A stretch of DNA of 64,000 bases from Cytauxzoon felis (taxonomy: Eukaryota; Apicomplexa; Aconoidasida; Piroplasmida; Theileriidae): contig JAIQCW010000040.1 in NCBI GenBank assembly GCA_020283715.1, forward strand, positions 1 to 64,000, in the 5' to 3' direction. Shown in pieces: positions 11,040-21,919 of the stretch. Below the pieces are notes generated by a model. The model was not told the DNA's origin. It ran no database searches and saw only the letters and a program-made list of their open reading frames with translations. The position numbers and the translations under genes are program-made. Each line of letters starts with the position of its first letter. The first letter of the stretch is position 1.

Positions 11040-12080
11040 ATGGAGGTATCAGAATTACCTGAACATATATTATTAGGATTTGATACATCTATTATAGATA
11101 TGGTAGTGACAGTTACTGAAGCATTTTTAAAGGAACATGGTTATACTAGTAATTATTCAACTAACTTTACTGATGATCAATTATATTTTTATGATGAATT
11201 AGAAAAAAAATTTAATGTACAATATTCAGCTGGTGGTTCTACATATAATACTATAAAGATTGCACAATGGATGTTAAATACTAATAGAAATATTGTAATG
11301 AATTTTGGTCATATTGGTATCGATAAATATGCTGATATAATAATAGAGGATAGTAAAAGATTTAATTTAGATTCATTATTTTATTCATCACCAAATGACT
11401 TGACATCAAGATGTGCTATATGTATTACTGGTATTACTCCATCATTCTTTACACATATTGTATGCCCTAAGCGTTTTAAAGAAGATTTTATTGATTTACC
11501 TGAGAATTGGTCATTTATTGAAAAGGCTAAATATTTTTTTAATAGTATTTCTTTCCTTCAAATTTGTCATGATACATTCTTTAAAATTGCTAACCATATA
11601 GCAATCAATAATAAATATCTTGCTTATAGTCTAACAGGACCATATCTCTATACAACTTATAAAGATGTTCTATCAGAAGCACTTAAATATACTGATGCAT
11701 TATTTTGTAATGATGAAGAGGCTCTCGCATTCTCTGAAGTTTTTGGATTCAATACTGATGATCTTCATGAAATTGTAAAGAGGATGCAAACATTACCGAA
11801 GGTGAATAAAAAGAGGGAGAGAGTTGTCATTATTACATGTGGACCTAATGATACTATAGTAGCTACTGTAGAAGGTATCAAATTATTTCCTGTTATACAT
11901 ATAGATGAAGATGAAATTGTCGATACTACTGGTGCAGGAGATGCATTTGCTGGTGGTTTCATGTCACAATTAATACAAGAGAAATCACTAGAAGATTGTA
12001 TTAGAGCAGCAAATTATGCAGCAAATGTTATTATTAAAGAAAAAGCTATCATACTACCAGACAAACCAAATTTTAAATGA
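11040..12080 (+). CDS. AK: Adenosine kinase (PfkB family)
   Basis: Cytosolic purine-salvage enzyme converting adenosine and ATP to AMP and ADP. Single exon, 346 residues, the usual length. The PfkB signature is DTTGAGDAFAGGF at residues 295-307, with the catalytic Asp near 301. GGSTYNTIKIAQWML matches the N-terminal substrate segment and GHIGIDKYADII the following strand. The C-terminus (DKPNF) ends as in other adenosine kinases. Plasmodium lacks this enzyme while piroplasms and Toxoplasma have it, which is one reason to favour a piroplasm. The gene has no intron and no HMR. Confidence 0.93.
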   Translation: MEVSELPEHILLGFDTSIIDMVVTVTEAFLKEHGYTSNYSTNFTDDQLYFYDELEKKFNVQYSAGGSTYNTIKIAQWMLNTNRNIVMNFGHIGIDKYADIIIEDSKRFNLDSLFYSSPNDLTSRCAICITGITPSFFTHIVCPKRFKEDFIDLPENWSFIEKAKYFFNSISFLQICHDTFFKIANHIAINNKYLAYSLTGPYLYTTYKDVLSEALKYTDALFCNDEEALAFSEVFGFNTDDLHEIVKRMQTLPKVNKKRERVVIITCGPNDTIVATVEGIKLFPVIHIDEDEIVDTTGAGDAFAGGFMSQLIQEKSLEDCIRAANYAANVIIKEKAIILPDKPNFK

Positions 12081-12087
12081 TTTATAC

Positions 12088-12628
12088 ATGAAAAATTATT
12101 GCCCGTATCCCACTGATACTAGATCGTACAATAAACAATTCAACTACATCTTCCACCTGAAGTTACTACCATTACATCCGAGGTCCAATCCAACTCCTCA
12201 TTATAGTACCCCTTCTCTTCGTCTTGCAGACAGCATCTTTATTTACTTCCCCTTCCAGCTCCCGTAGATCGCTTCCAGGTACTCCACTTCCACTTGAGGT
12301 CTCCACCTGAGGTCCAATCACTAACTTTTTCACCGCCACGATCTCTGGGAGTGGCTATACTCTTTAGAGATAGGTAAATAGAAGAGCTGTCTGCAAGACC
12401 TCAAGTGGAGGCGAGTGGAATGAATACTAGGATTGTAACCTCAGGTGGAATGGAGAGTAGGATTGGAATGTAGAGGGATGTGCAGGTATAGTAGACAGGA
12501 CTATATCTATTTATGTTGATGTTATTTAATTATATCTTTTAAAGGTTCTATAGATTACTCTTGGGTAAAAAGTTATGGATATTATTAGGATTTTTTATTA
12601 AATTTTATAAGCTTGTTGTATATTAATG
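12088..12628 (+). CDS. Possible tiny spliced membrane protein
   Basis: Weak call. An exon from about 12545 reads FYRLLLGKKLWILLGFFIKF and stops with LVVY, a basic hydrophobic segment like a single membrane span. It can be joined in phase to ATG 12088 (MKNYCPYPTDTRS) with a GTACAA donor near 12126, giving about 39 residues. The start lies only 7 nt after the adenosine kinase stop, which is awkward for an independent transcript. The intron would hold the HMR at 12150-12451. Confidence 0.3.
12150..12451. repeat. HMR downstream of adenosine kinase
   Basis: TCCACCTGAAGTTAC to AACCTCAGGTGGA. GTCT/AGAC word, AGC/GCT core, GCCAC/GTGGC core and CTC-TTTA-GAG linker are present. Confidence 0.85.
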
Positions 12629-12694
12629 TAATGTTTACTCATTTATAATGTTTAATTGATTTAAAATTATACCGTCATTTTTCAATCTTGTATC

Positions 12695-13234
12695 ATGTTA
12701 ATACAAATAGGCTACATACCTATACTTAATCTTATTAATCAACATCTACACAATTATATACGTCAGTACTTCAACTCCCGGAAGTTATAACCAACTTCTA
12801 TCCTACATCTACTCTTCGTCTTGCAGCTCCACTCGAGGTCCTGCCGTCAGCTCCTCTATTTACTTCCCCCTCCGCTTCCCGTAGATCAGCTTCGGGTTCC
12901 ACCTGAGGTCTAGTACTACACTTCATTCCATCAGTACCTTCGCCACGATCTCTGGGAGTGGCATTACTCTTTAGAGATAGGTAATTAAAAGAGCTGTCTG
13001 CAGGACGACCTCAGGTGTATTGGACCTCGGTTGGAAACACATTGTCGTGATGTTTCTTTGATAATTGTATTAGAATAATTGTAGAGTGTTTGAATGAAAC
13101 ATTATATTTATATTTTTTATTTGCAATTAATGTTGATTAGAGGATTTATAAAACCTTTGAGTGTATATCCTGGGAATTTCTTTGGGAATCTTGTGAAAGA
13201 CAAGTTTGTCTATGTTGTTTATCCTAATAATTAA
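12695..13234 (+). CDS. Small two-exon protein, unrecognised
   Basis: Exons 12695-12783 and 13141-13234 join in phase to give 60 residues: MLIQIGYIPILNLINQHL at the N-terminus, then FNSRKGFIKPLSVYPGNFF and a C-terminus FVYVVYPNN. It is basic with moderately hydrophobic ends, compatible with a small mitochondrial subunit, but no family is recognised. The intron (12784-13140) carries an HMR, as in well-supported genes nearby. The coding-like second exon is the strongest evidence; the start is less certain. Confidence 0.45.
12829..13037. repeat. HMR in intron of small gene
   Basis: TCCACTCGAGGTCC to TGGACCTCGGTTGGA, with CTG/CAG word, GCT/AGC core, GCCAC/GTGGC core. The linker here reads GGCATTACTCTTTAGAG, a base change otherwise seen in coding copies. 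Confidence 0.83.
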
Positions 13235-13299
13235 TATCCAGTCTAATTTCTACTAGTAAATTATCATTTTCTACGTTTAATAAATCCGAAAATTTAAAA

Positions 13300-13763
13300 A
13301 TGTCAGAGGATAATACAGTTTTTCGTATGTTTCATATATCATTTGTTCATATCACTCCAGATAAAATCGTTAGAGGTGAATTACCATGTAAAAAAGTATA
13401 TGAAGATGATCTTGTAAGATGATTTATGAATAAAATATATTAAATCACTTTAGGTCTTGGCATTTCATGATATTAATCCTGAAGCGCCCGTTCATATATT
13501 ACTCGTACCTAAAGAGTTCAATGGACTATCCAGATTGAGTGATGCCACCGAACAACATGAAAAAATCCTAGGTCATATGCTCGTAACTGTATGTCTTTTT
13601 ATATTTTCATCTCTACACATTGTAGGTGTCTAAAATTGTAAAGGATAATAATCTCGACGATTTCAGACTCGTTATCAATAACGGCCCAAAAGCATTGCAA
13701 TCAGTTTTCTACCTGCACATGCACATCCTCTCAGGAAGAAACTTCAAATGGCCTCCAGGATAA
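13300..13763 (+). CDS. HINT1: HINT-type histidine-triad nucleotide-binding protein
   Basis: HIT-family hydrolase (HINT/PKCI branch), which cleaves nucleoside phosphoramidates. Exons 13300-13413, 13454-13588 and 13626-13763 give 128 residues with two introns of about 40 nt. Family blocks are HISFVHITPDKIVRGELPCKKVYEDDL, split over the start, VLAFHDINPEAPVHILLVPK, NNGPKALQSVF and the end GRNFKWPPG. The triad reads YLHMHIL at residues 112-118, so the first of the three histidines is Tyr, while the middle nucleophile (His114) and third His116 are present. The call is secure; activity with Tyr at that place is unknown. Confidence 0.92.
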
Positions 13764-13824
13764 TTGCTCATCAAGAATGCAGTTGGACCAATTATAACAA
13801 TTCTTCCAACCAGCATAGTGACTT

Positions 13825-14400
13825 GACCTGAGGTGTAATCCACCTCTTCATTCCAATCCCACCTGAGGTCGTCCTGCCGTCAGATTCTACTATTTACTTC
13901 CCCCTCCGCCTACCGTATGTCGGCTACGGGACATTTACTATAATTTATTACATTAATTTACTATAACAATTATATATTTTATGTATAATACTATTTAGAA
14001 TCTTCTTATAATATTTTAATAATTTATTAAAGTATATATAGTTAGTATTATTATAAGTATAATATAGTTACTATACTTTACATCATGTTAGTAGTTATAT
14101 AGTATATATATTATTATAATTATTTATATTATTACTTATATAACATCATACAACTATACTTCATCCTTCAATTGTATTAGTATATTAGTATATTTTATAT
14201 TAAAAGAGATATCATCAATAGACGCGATAAAGTGGGTAATTATAGTGCATTCGCCCTATATTAATGGGGTTGTGCTTAAGTTATGGATTGGACCTCAAGT
14301 GGAACCCGTAGCTGATCTCAGGGAAGCGGAGGGTGAGGTAAATAGAGGAGGCTGGAACGCCTAGTGGAAGAAGAGGTGGAGAATATGATAGGACTTCGAG
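13825..14400. repeat. Intergenic HMR carrying AT-rich F cargo
   Basis: HMR words at 13825-13930 and 14285-14400 enclose about 340 bp of AT-rich sequence. This cargo is shared with 36175-36490: both contain TATAATATAGTTA, CATCATGTTAGTAG-like and CTTCATCCTTCAATTGTATTA stretches in the same order. Confidence 0.75.
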
Positions 14401-14473
14401 TGAGAATATTAGATAGTATAAATGTTATAATATTACATGTTTATTATATTGAATTTGCGGTTATGAATTAATA

Positions 14474-15949
14474 TCAAACTACGATATCTTCATCATCATC
14501 TTGGATGAAAGCACTTAAAGTACTGGAGACATTATTATTAGTAACATCATTACCACTATGGGTCCTTTCATCAGATAATTCTTTCTTTTTACGTATCATT
14601 TTAAGCCTAAATAAATATTTGATGTAAAAAAAATTCCTCTTCATATTCTAACGTACCTATAAAATTCTTCACGATCTCTTTCATCTAATTCCCGAACTAT
14701 ATACCCAACATTATTATCAATACACGGTATCACAACCTATCAATATCAACATCATTAACATCATCTAACTCACATTGTCCAACGCATTTACCCTGCGATT
14801 CGTCATCCTTATTTGATCATCCAATATCGTAAATGATATCTAAATTTAATTATGTAAACCAAAAAATCCAATGAAACTCCACCTGAGGTCCAATCCTACA
14901 CTCTTCGTCTTGCAGACAGCTCTTCCAATTACCTATCTCTAAAGAGTAAAGCCACTCCCGGAGATCGTGGCGAATATAGTAATTGGACCTCAAGTGGAAC
15001 CTGGAAGCGATCTACGGGAGCTGGAAGGGGAAGTAATAGAGGAGCTGTCTGCAAGACCTACGGTTGTGCTAACCTTAGGTGGTACTTTCTACGTGCATTT
15101 GAGTAGACATACTTGTAAGGAGGCGAGTTTTACTAGGATATTGAGTGCGGATAGGTGTGTATCTTTGGCGGTTTGAATAGCATTTGATCCACTTCCTACT
15201 CCCATATTCATCATCACTGATTGTAATTGATGAAATAATTTATAATTGAACATACTATCGTAAGCAGGATCGACATTTAACGAGAAAACAGGTAACAATA
15301 CACCGGCGATATTTTCACTATTAACCTTTAAAGTCACAGATGGTCTTGAAACAGACTCTATTACATTACTCTTAAAATCACCAGCAGACCACACAGCATT
15401 CGATAAAGCATACACAGCCTCATTCAACTCCTCTATTACCTTCTCTTTACCCTATTTCATAGATGTAATCATAAATATATTATTATCATCCATCCGAGGT
15501 CCAATCCACCTCTCTTCGTCCTGCCATCAGCTCCTTTATTTACTTCCCCCTCCGCTTCCCTGAGATCAGCTACGGGTTTATCGCCACGATCTCCGGGAGT
15601 GGCTATACTCTTTAGAGATAGGTAAATAGAAGAGCCTCCACGGCGAGTGGAACGGTAGTTGTAACCTCAAGTGGAGAGCTGTCTGCAGGACCAACGGTGG
15701 TTGACACATTAATCGGTATATTCTTTAAGGTTTAATTGACATACCTGTATTGTTTCTCTTAATAATTTATGAAATTTTGCAGTGAGTGCATCGCTTTTTC
15801 TTTTAAGTAATGAGAAACCAAGATGGGCATTTTGTCGTCTTTGTTTGAGTATTTGTAGGTTCCTATATGGGATGGGTGTGATAAGATTGTATATTAGAGA
15901 TTAAAAAATACATTCGAGATGGTAATACAGTGGTTGAACTGGACGACAT
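14474..15949 (-). CDS. ATP6V1D: V-type ATPase subunit D
   Basis: Central-stalk rotor subunit of the V1 sector of the proton pump. Six exons on the minus strand: 15949-15912, 15862-15745, 15451-15113, 14839-14774, 14736-14657, 14606-14474; 257 residues, a typical length. Family stretches are VLPSRM at the start, [52 protein letters not shown] and [15 protein letters not shown]. The tail is Asp/Asn-rich ([10 protein letters not shown]). Introns 2 and 3 carry HMRs; the other three are 37-50 nt. Confidence 0.95.
14878..15083. repeat. HMR in V-ATPase D intron 3
   Basis: GTCT/AGAC word, CTCTAAAGAG linker, GCCAC/GTGGC core, then AGC/GCT core and a second GTCT-GCA-AGAC word before ACCTTAGGTGG. Confidence 0.83.
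15491..15699. repeat. HMR in V-ATPase D intron 2
   Basis: GCT/AGC core, GCCAC/GTGGC core, CTC-TTTA-GAG linker, CCAC-GGCGA-GTGG word, then an ACC-AAC-GGT hairpin. Confidence 0.83.
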
Positions 15950-16021
15950 GTTCGATAGATATAAAATATATATAAAATGAGATTACAAAGTGATATTATT
16001 AACCCAACAAGGTTATATTAT

Positions 16022-16690
16022 TTATGATAATGATTGTTTTTGAGTATTGCGATACTCTGCCATCAATTTTTTATAATCATCAAGAGATTTTTTAACAGCC
16101 TTAGCCTTTTCTTTACGTTTAGCATGTAAACGACGCTTACGTTGTAATCTTTGTGGTGTAACAAGTCGTTGTATTTTAGGTGCTTTGGATTTATTCCTAC
16201 CTTCAATTTTACGTCTAATAACATATTTTTTTACATCTTCATTAGCCGATAAATTGAATAATTTACGAATTTTTGATGCTCTTTTTGGGCCTAATCTACG
16301 TGGTGCTTCTTGATCTGTAAGGCCTGGTATCTCATTTATACCTTTTTTTACAACAACCAAATTTAATATTGATAAATTTGGACTAACTATACATCCACGA
16401 ACTGATTTCCTTCTCATTTCACCAGTTCTTCTTGGACGATAACATTTCATACCCTTCTTAAATAATAATCTAACCCTAGATGATGTTAATACACCTTGCA
16501 TCATTGGAAATCCTTGCTTATCATTACCACCTGATATCTTAAATATATAACCTTTATATTCTTCACCTAATGAATCACCAGGTACCTCAATACCCATACG
16601 CTTCTCAAAAAATGGTAATAAACGCTTTTCATCGTCTATTTCTACTGTCTTCTGCATACCCGTATAGGGATTCGCTAAATTTAACTTCAT
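16022..16690 (-). CDS. RPS6: 40S ribosomal protein S6
   Basis: eS6 of the small ribosomal subunit, single exon, 222 residues. Recognisable blocks are [55 protein letters not shown] and the basic helical C-terminus [14 protein letters not shown]. The C-terminal serine cluster phosphorylated in animal S6 is largely absent; the tail ends KQSLS. No intron. Confidence 0.97.
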   Translation of the reverse strand: MKLNLANPYTGMQKTVEIDDEKRLLPFFEKRMGIEVPGDSLGEEYKGYIFKISGGNDKQGFPMMQGVLTSSRVRLLFKKGMKCYRPRRTGEMRRKSVRGCIVSPNLSILNLVVVKKGINEIPGLTDQEAPRRLGPKRASKIRKLFNLSANEDVKKYVIRRKIEGRNKSKAPKIQRLVTPQRLQRKRRLHAKRKEKAKAVKKSLDDYKKLMAEYRNTQKQSLS

Positions 16691-16878
16691 ATTTACAACT
16701 ATTTTTTAAAAACTAACAATGATTAAGTTTTATTTATAGTAACCATCAACACCACCTTTACCATACAATGGGGCTAATGGAATGTAATGTAACTCGAATA
16801 CCATCCGAGAAGCTCATGACGATATACACATGATTCCATTAATAAACAAATCAAACAATATTTATTTCATAGTTTTAT

Positions 16879-17118
16879 ATGGATCCAACACCTTTTGATT
16901 CTTATTTCTGTACAATTCTGTCTATTAGACTCTCAATGGCCAATGGCTATTATAACCCTCAAAATTCGTCCATTGAACCAAATTATACCCACGTATGATA
17001 CATAATTGACCTTTTATTTCTATTTATTAAATCAATTGTACCACTTTAGTATTCATGTATGACGTTTTTTGATCCAACAGCTATAGTGGATGGGACTCGG
17101 AGTACAAATAGCATATAG
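16879..17118 (+). CDS. Small two-exon ORF, unrecognised
   Basis: Exons 16879-16992 and 17050-17118 join in phase (CAC|GTATGA ... TTTAG|TAT) to give 60 residues beginning MDPTPFDSYFCTILSIRLSM and containing NPQNSSIEPNYTHYSC. Codon use looks coding and the 57 nt intron has typical signals. Reading continues in the same frame after the TAG for another 20 codons. No family is recognised, and it could be spurious. Confidence 0.35.
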
Positions 17119-17257
17119 ATTTCCTGGGGATTCAATTCTCGAACTCACAATATACATAAGCCCTGTATAAGTCTGTGGAACTAGCGTAGGAATCATGCAC
17201 CAATGGATCTTAATAACATATATCAGGTGGTGGTATTAATATATAGATGTTATATAG

Positions 17258-18343
17258 TTAGCATGTGCATTCTTCTGAACATCTTGCAGCTGGTGTACAA
17301 CAACATTTTGGTCCACATCTTCCAGGTACACATGAGCATGTTGGACTACAAGCCATGTCAGAAAATTCCTTATTGGTGCCACAAACACATCCTTCGCAAC
17401 ACTTAGAATCAGGTCCACATTTGCAATTTGAACCACAAGTACATCCACTGCAACATCCACAATCAGCAGACTTTGCAACACTCTCAGGTTTGAATGACTT
17501 GCCCACATCATCCTCATCTTCAGTATCTTCTAAATCATTCAAATCGTCCATGTCACCCATATCGCCCATTCCACCAAAATCACCGAAATCATCAAAATTT
17601 GGCATTCCACCGTAACCATCCTCATCTTCTGCATCCGAATCAACCCTAAAAATTAAATATTAATACAAAATAAATATCCTCATAATGACATTCCACCTGA
17701 GGTCCAATCTTGCCGTCAGCTCTTTTATTTACTTCCCCCTCCGCTTCCCTGAGATCAGCTACGGGTATTCCACTAGAGGTTACATCACTGACTTCACAGC
17801 CACGATCTCTGGGAGTGGCTATACTCTTTAGAGATAGGTAAATAGAAGAGCCACCACGGCGAGTGGAACAGAGGTAGTATAAGATGAGGTGGATTGGACC
17901 TCGGTGGAAGAGCTGTCTGCAAGACTTCGAGTGGAGAGTATAGATATAAGAGTGGGTGATGAGTATAATAGTTATTGTATACAAACCATTTATCCCAGTC
18001 GCATTTGATGTAGTGTTTTTTTCCGCATGAGTTGAGTGATGTCCATGTACCGGATTCCAACTTTTGGATGGTATATTTGAGGAATCTATCAGCGACGCGT
18101 TGAACACTATCGGATTTTACGGGTTTATAGAATTTGAATTCGAATAGATAGAAATCGGAACCTTTTTTACATGAGAAGTTCATATCAGATTCGGTAACAA
18201 CACATTTAACATCTTCTACCTTTGATAATTCGACTGTTAGAAATAATTTATCATCACTTTGTGCCCATAATACAGTTGGTGTAAGCCTATAATAGAGATA
18301 TGATGACTTCAAGGAGTTTTTTTTTCAAAAAAACATACTCCAT
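17258..18343 (-). CDS. p23/Sba1-like HSP90 co-chaperone with Cys-rich metallothionein-like tail
   Basis: Three exons: 18343-18339 (only ATGGA), 18286-17987 and 17645-17258, giving 230 residues. The first part is a CS domain: MELTPTVLWAQSDDKLF, then SKVEDVKCVV, and the p23 signature WTSLNSCGKKHYIKCDWDKW; p23 stabilises client-bound HSP90. It is followed by the usual acidic, Gly/Asp/Met-rich stretch (GGMGDMGDMDDLNDLEDTED). From about residue 164 the end is replaced by 67 residues with 21 cysteines in CxC, CC and CCC patterns, like a metallothionein. Exon 3 is one continuous frame, so the fusion does not depend on a splice guess. Intron 2 carries an HMR. Confidence 0.88.
17690..17936. repeat. 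HMR in p23 intron 2
   Basis: CTG/CAG word, GCT/AGC core, GCCAC/GTGGC core, CTC-TTTA-GAG linker, CCAC-GGCGA-GTGG word, GTCT-GCA-AGAC word. Confidence 0.85.
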
Positions 18344-19065
18344 CTTATATAACCTAAAAAAATATATCAATAGGGTTAAAGTTAGTTAAGCAATTAATAA
18401 TAATTTAAAAAATATAAAGTGTATTAATTAATGGTATATAATAACTAATGGGGATTCCATATATAATAATATAGGTAGAACGAATGTTGATGCATATTAA
18501 ATTCTATTTTTTTTAAAAAATTATCATCATTAATAATATAATTTAAATAATTATTATATAGTCTGGATGATATTTAATTATTTTTGTCCTTTAACGATAC
18601 TTTGGAATTCTTTAGACAATTGATAGATGTTTGAGTATAGCGTGAAGGTATTGATGTTCTACTGCAATTAATTATTATAATATAACTACTATAATACTAC
18701 TAAGATGAATTGATATTACTATACTAACTATATTATCCATTTAATGCAACACATATAATTCATTATATAAATACAGTATATAAATCCTTGGATCAATTTA
18801 ATAAATAGTAACTATAACCCCAACCCGAACCCGTAGCTGATCTCTGGGAAGCGAAGGGACAACTAAATAGAAGAGGCTCCACGCCTAGTGGAAGGAGAGT
18901 TGGATTGGACCTCAGGTGGATGAGTAGATATAGTAGAATATATATATATATATATAAGATATTATAATTATATTAAGATTTATATATGTATTATATATAG
19001 TAAATATATTAAAAATGTAATAGACAATTTATATATTATTTTTTTTTAATGTAGTAGATGAATTC
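18344..19065. other. AT-rich intergenic interval, one weak small-gene candidate
   Basis: Mostly AT-rich spacer with an HMR fragment at 18826-18921. On the minus strand, ATG 18740 (MDNIV) can be joined over a short intron to a helical stretch, LYSNIYQLSKEFQSIVKGQK, ending at 18578. All three frames of that exon are open for a while, so I do not call it a gene. Confidence 0.3.
18826..18921. repeat. Short HMR fragment
   Basis: Only a GCT/AGC-type core, the AAATAGAAGAG linker, a CCAC-GCCTA-GTGG word and one end (ACCTCAGGTGGA); the left end is missing. The smallest copy in the window. Confidence 0.75.
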
Positions 19066-20997
19066 ATGTTGATCAATTTAATAAATAGTAAAGGATTATT
19101 CCTATATAATAGAAATATTAGGAATATAACAACATCTTCAATAATATATAATAATAATATTAATAAAAGATGGATATATAATTATATTAAAGATAATAAT
19201 AAAAATATAAATTTTATAGATTTATGTAATTATATGAATGATTTATATGAATCATCATTATTAGATCAAGAAATTAATGAAATATTTATTAATAATACAA
19301 TACAATATTTAAATAATATATTAAATATTAATATAATAGGTAAAATATTAAAATTATTAAGTATACCATCACATATACATAATGATTTCTATATAAAATT
19401 AATAAATCATATACATTCTAATAATTTATATCCATCATTATATAATAATCCTAGATTATGGACTACTTATTTTAAATTTATAGGAACTAATCGTATATTC
19501 CATCAAAATTTATTAGATAAATTATCTAATTCATATATAAATTATCTTAATGAATTATTCAATGGATATAATAATAATAATAATATCTATACTAGAAGAT
19601 TACAAGAATCTATCGCAATGTGCGCATGGTCATATAGTATATGTACACCATATATTGATTACTATAACCTATTCGATACCATCTTCAATTCCATCAATAA
19701 TAATATGAACTATAGTGTACTCACAAGAATCTATTGGAGCCTCGCACTCAAAAATTTTAAATTAAACCAAATACCAATCGATCATATCTATACTATCTAC
19801 CAATCCATACTCAATGGAAAATATCAAAATTGTAAAACACATCTACATCAGGTTTGTCATTCACTCGAAGTCTAACCGACCACCGTTAGGTCTAGGTAAA
19901 TATCCACCTCTCTTCCACTCACCGTTCCACCTGAAGTCGTCTTCAGACAGCTCTCCACTTGAGGTCTATCCTGCCGTCAGCTCTTCTATTTACTTCCCCT
20001 TCCAGCTCCCGTAGATCGCTTACAGGTTTCACTCGATGTTAATTCCTAATCTCGACGAGATAAGGATAAAGTGACGATATTCATGTTTGTAAGGATAACT
20101 CAATGAGTATAAATTGGAATGAGGTGAAGTTTATTAAACTAGATACAATCATCAAGATCCTCTTCAATGAGATATTAACATTAGAAATACATCCATTATT
20201 CATTGCACAATCTTCAGTAGTTTCCCCAGAAATGATGAAATTCCTTCAAAATTTGGATGTAAAAATGAAGTTAGTGGAAGACGGTGATTATGACCTCAAG
20301 TGAGACCCGTAGCTGATCTCAGGGAAGCGAAGGGACAACTAAATAGAGGAGCTGACGGCAGGACTGACCTCAGGTGGAATGCCTAGTGGAAGAGGTGAAG
20401 GTAGTGATTGTAACTTCAGATGGAGTTGGAGTGATCTTCGATGTATATAATATTGGATTCATTATAATTTTGTAGATTTACACTACAATGAGGTGTATGT
20501 CGATATTGGGTTTGGATGTTGATGATTTAATGACAAAGTGTAGGGATACATTGATACGATTGAATTATGGTAAGAACAATTCGATTATATCAAAGAGTCA
20601 CAAGTATATATCTGATGTATTGATGCGATTGAGAATACCTCATAGACTTGAGATACTTACAGAGAACCTTATAAGGTAAATAGAATGTATACATTTAGTA
20701 TTAATAGATAATATTAGTATAGATATAGTTATTGATTGTGATGAAAAAATTGCGATTGAGGTTGACGGTCCTATACATTTCTTACGTAATTGTGATGACA
20801 GGACTATTTTAAGAACTGGTCCATCATTATTGAAGGAGAAGTTATTGAAACATGATGGATGGATTTACATTTCATTACCTCCTATGTTATTATCAAATTT
20901 CAATGATGTCAATAGTATTGACTTGTATTATAAGAACATATTGACTAAATCTGATAGTCAATATCTTAAGAAATTACTGTGCTCATTACATGATTAG
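19066..20997 (+). CDS. RAP-domain protein
   Basis: Exons 19066-19851, 20476-20675 and 20718-20997; 421 residues. The C-terminal 90 residues form a RAP domain (DIVIDCDEKIAIEVDGPIHF ... LLKEKLLKHDGWIYISLP), a fold of apicomplexan and FASTK-type proteins that act on organellar RNA. The N-terminus (NSKGLFLYNRNIRNITTSS) is basic and hydroxylated, compatible with mitochondrial import. The middle is Asn-rich helical repeat with QESIAMCAWSYSI. The third acceptor (ATATTAG) is the only one keeping phase. Intron 1 carries an HMR with E cargo. Function in mitochondrial rRNA or mRNA metabolism is inferred from the family. Confidence 0.82.
19855..20432. repeat. HMR with E cargo in RAP-gene intron
   Basis: HMR words flank an E module at about 20045-20280. 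Outer words include GACC-GTTA-GGTC, CTG/CAG and AGC/GCT on the left, and GCT/AGC, CTG-ACGG-CAG and CCTA-GTGG on the right. Confidence 0.85.
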
Positions 20998-21039
20998 TTA
21001 GATTAACATCAATGCTAAATTTCATTGAAATTTTACAAC

Positions 21040-21888
21040 CTAGGTAGGTTGTTCTTGGGTGAGTAGATTGTAAATGTTATTAATGTGATCAAGTTTAGCA
21101 TTGAATTGTTCAAGTGTACCATTAAAATTTTCAATTGTTACATTACGTTTATCTATTAATTCATTAGCTGTATTTTTAAGTTGTTTAACATTTGGTAACT
21201 TATTGACAATCTTACTTAACTTGTCATAAGTTTCATTACAACTTCTTTGATGTTGATGAGCTTTACATAATTTCAAGTAATGACGTTCAAGTCTTGGTAC
21301 CTGAATGATTTTATAAGTTGATTAGATGATACATACATTAAATTCGATATTTTTATGTTTAGATATGATTTTACGTGCATAATTTATAAATGTTTTGAAT
21401 TTTGATCTATTGAAATGATTGAATGAGAGTGTTTTAGCTTTAACTCTAAGTGCAGTTAAAAATATTTTATCTAATAAATCATTAAAATTATTATTATTAT
21501 TATCATTTAAATTTCTATAATATAATTGTAATAATAAATTTGATAGATGATCTATATCTGGTTTATCATCCCATTGTCTTTGTAATGCTAATCCAGCAAA
21601 TAAATCTTCATTATCTACATTTTTATCTACTTTAATTGATTCTGGATTTTTTACTGTCTTTTCATCTTTATCATTATTAATTTTTCTTGTTTTATAACGT
21701 TCTTTATTTACTAATTCATTATCATTAGGTTTCTTACCCCCTTTATATCTACTATATCTATCCATTATATATGGATATTGATATAATATATATAATTTAT
21801 TATAGATTATAATATATTTTTTTATAAATAATTCGCCCTCCAATTGAATTTCAATCACTTTATATTTTCTATCATTTAATTCATCCAT
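21040..21888 (-). CDS. Coiled-coil hypothetical protein
   Basis: Two exons joined at AAT|GTATGT ... CATTCAG|GTACCAAGA (intron about 21277-21320). Not recognised. The N-terminal part is charged (KINNDKDEKTVKNPESIKVD), then helices (DHLSNLLLQLYYRN, DLLDKIFLTALRVKAKTL), and a C-terminal heptad-rich stretch (KLSKIVNKLPNVKQLKNTA). The reading frame is open from ATG 21888, only 31 bp from the divergent LEO1 start. ATG 21765 (MDRYSRYKGGKKPN) would leave a more normal promoter gap and is a good alternative start. Confidence 0.6.
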
Positions 21889-21919
21889 TTATTATTTTTT
21901 TATAACCTAACAATTTGAA

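Noticed and set aside
17100..17160. tRNA-like T-arm (GGGGATTCAATTCTCG)
   Set aside because: The arm does not pair properly and no acceptor or anticodon stem could be drawn on either strand.
20103..20303. E module open frames as a protein gene (MSINWNEVKF...)
   Set aside because: Several of the eight copies have stops or shifts, copies lie in introns in both orientations, and similarity extends outside the frame.
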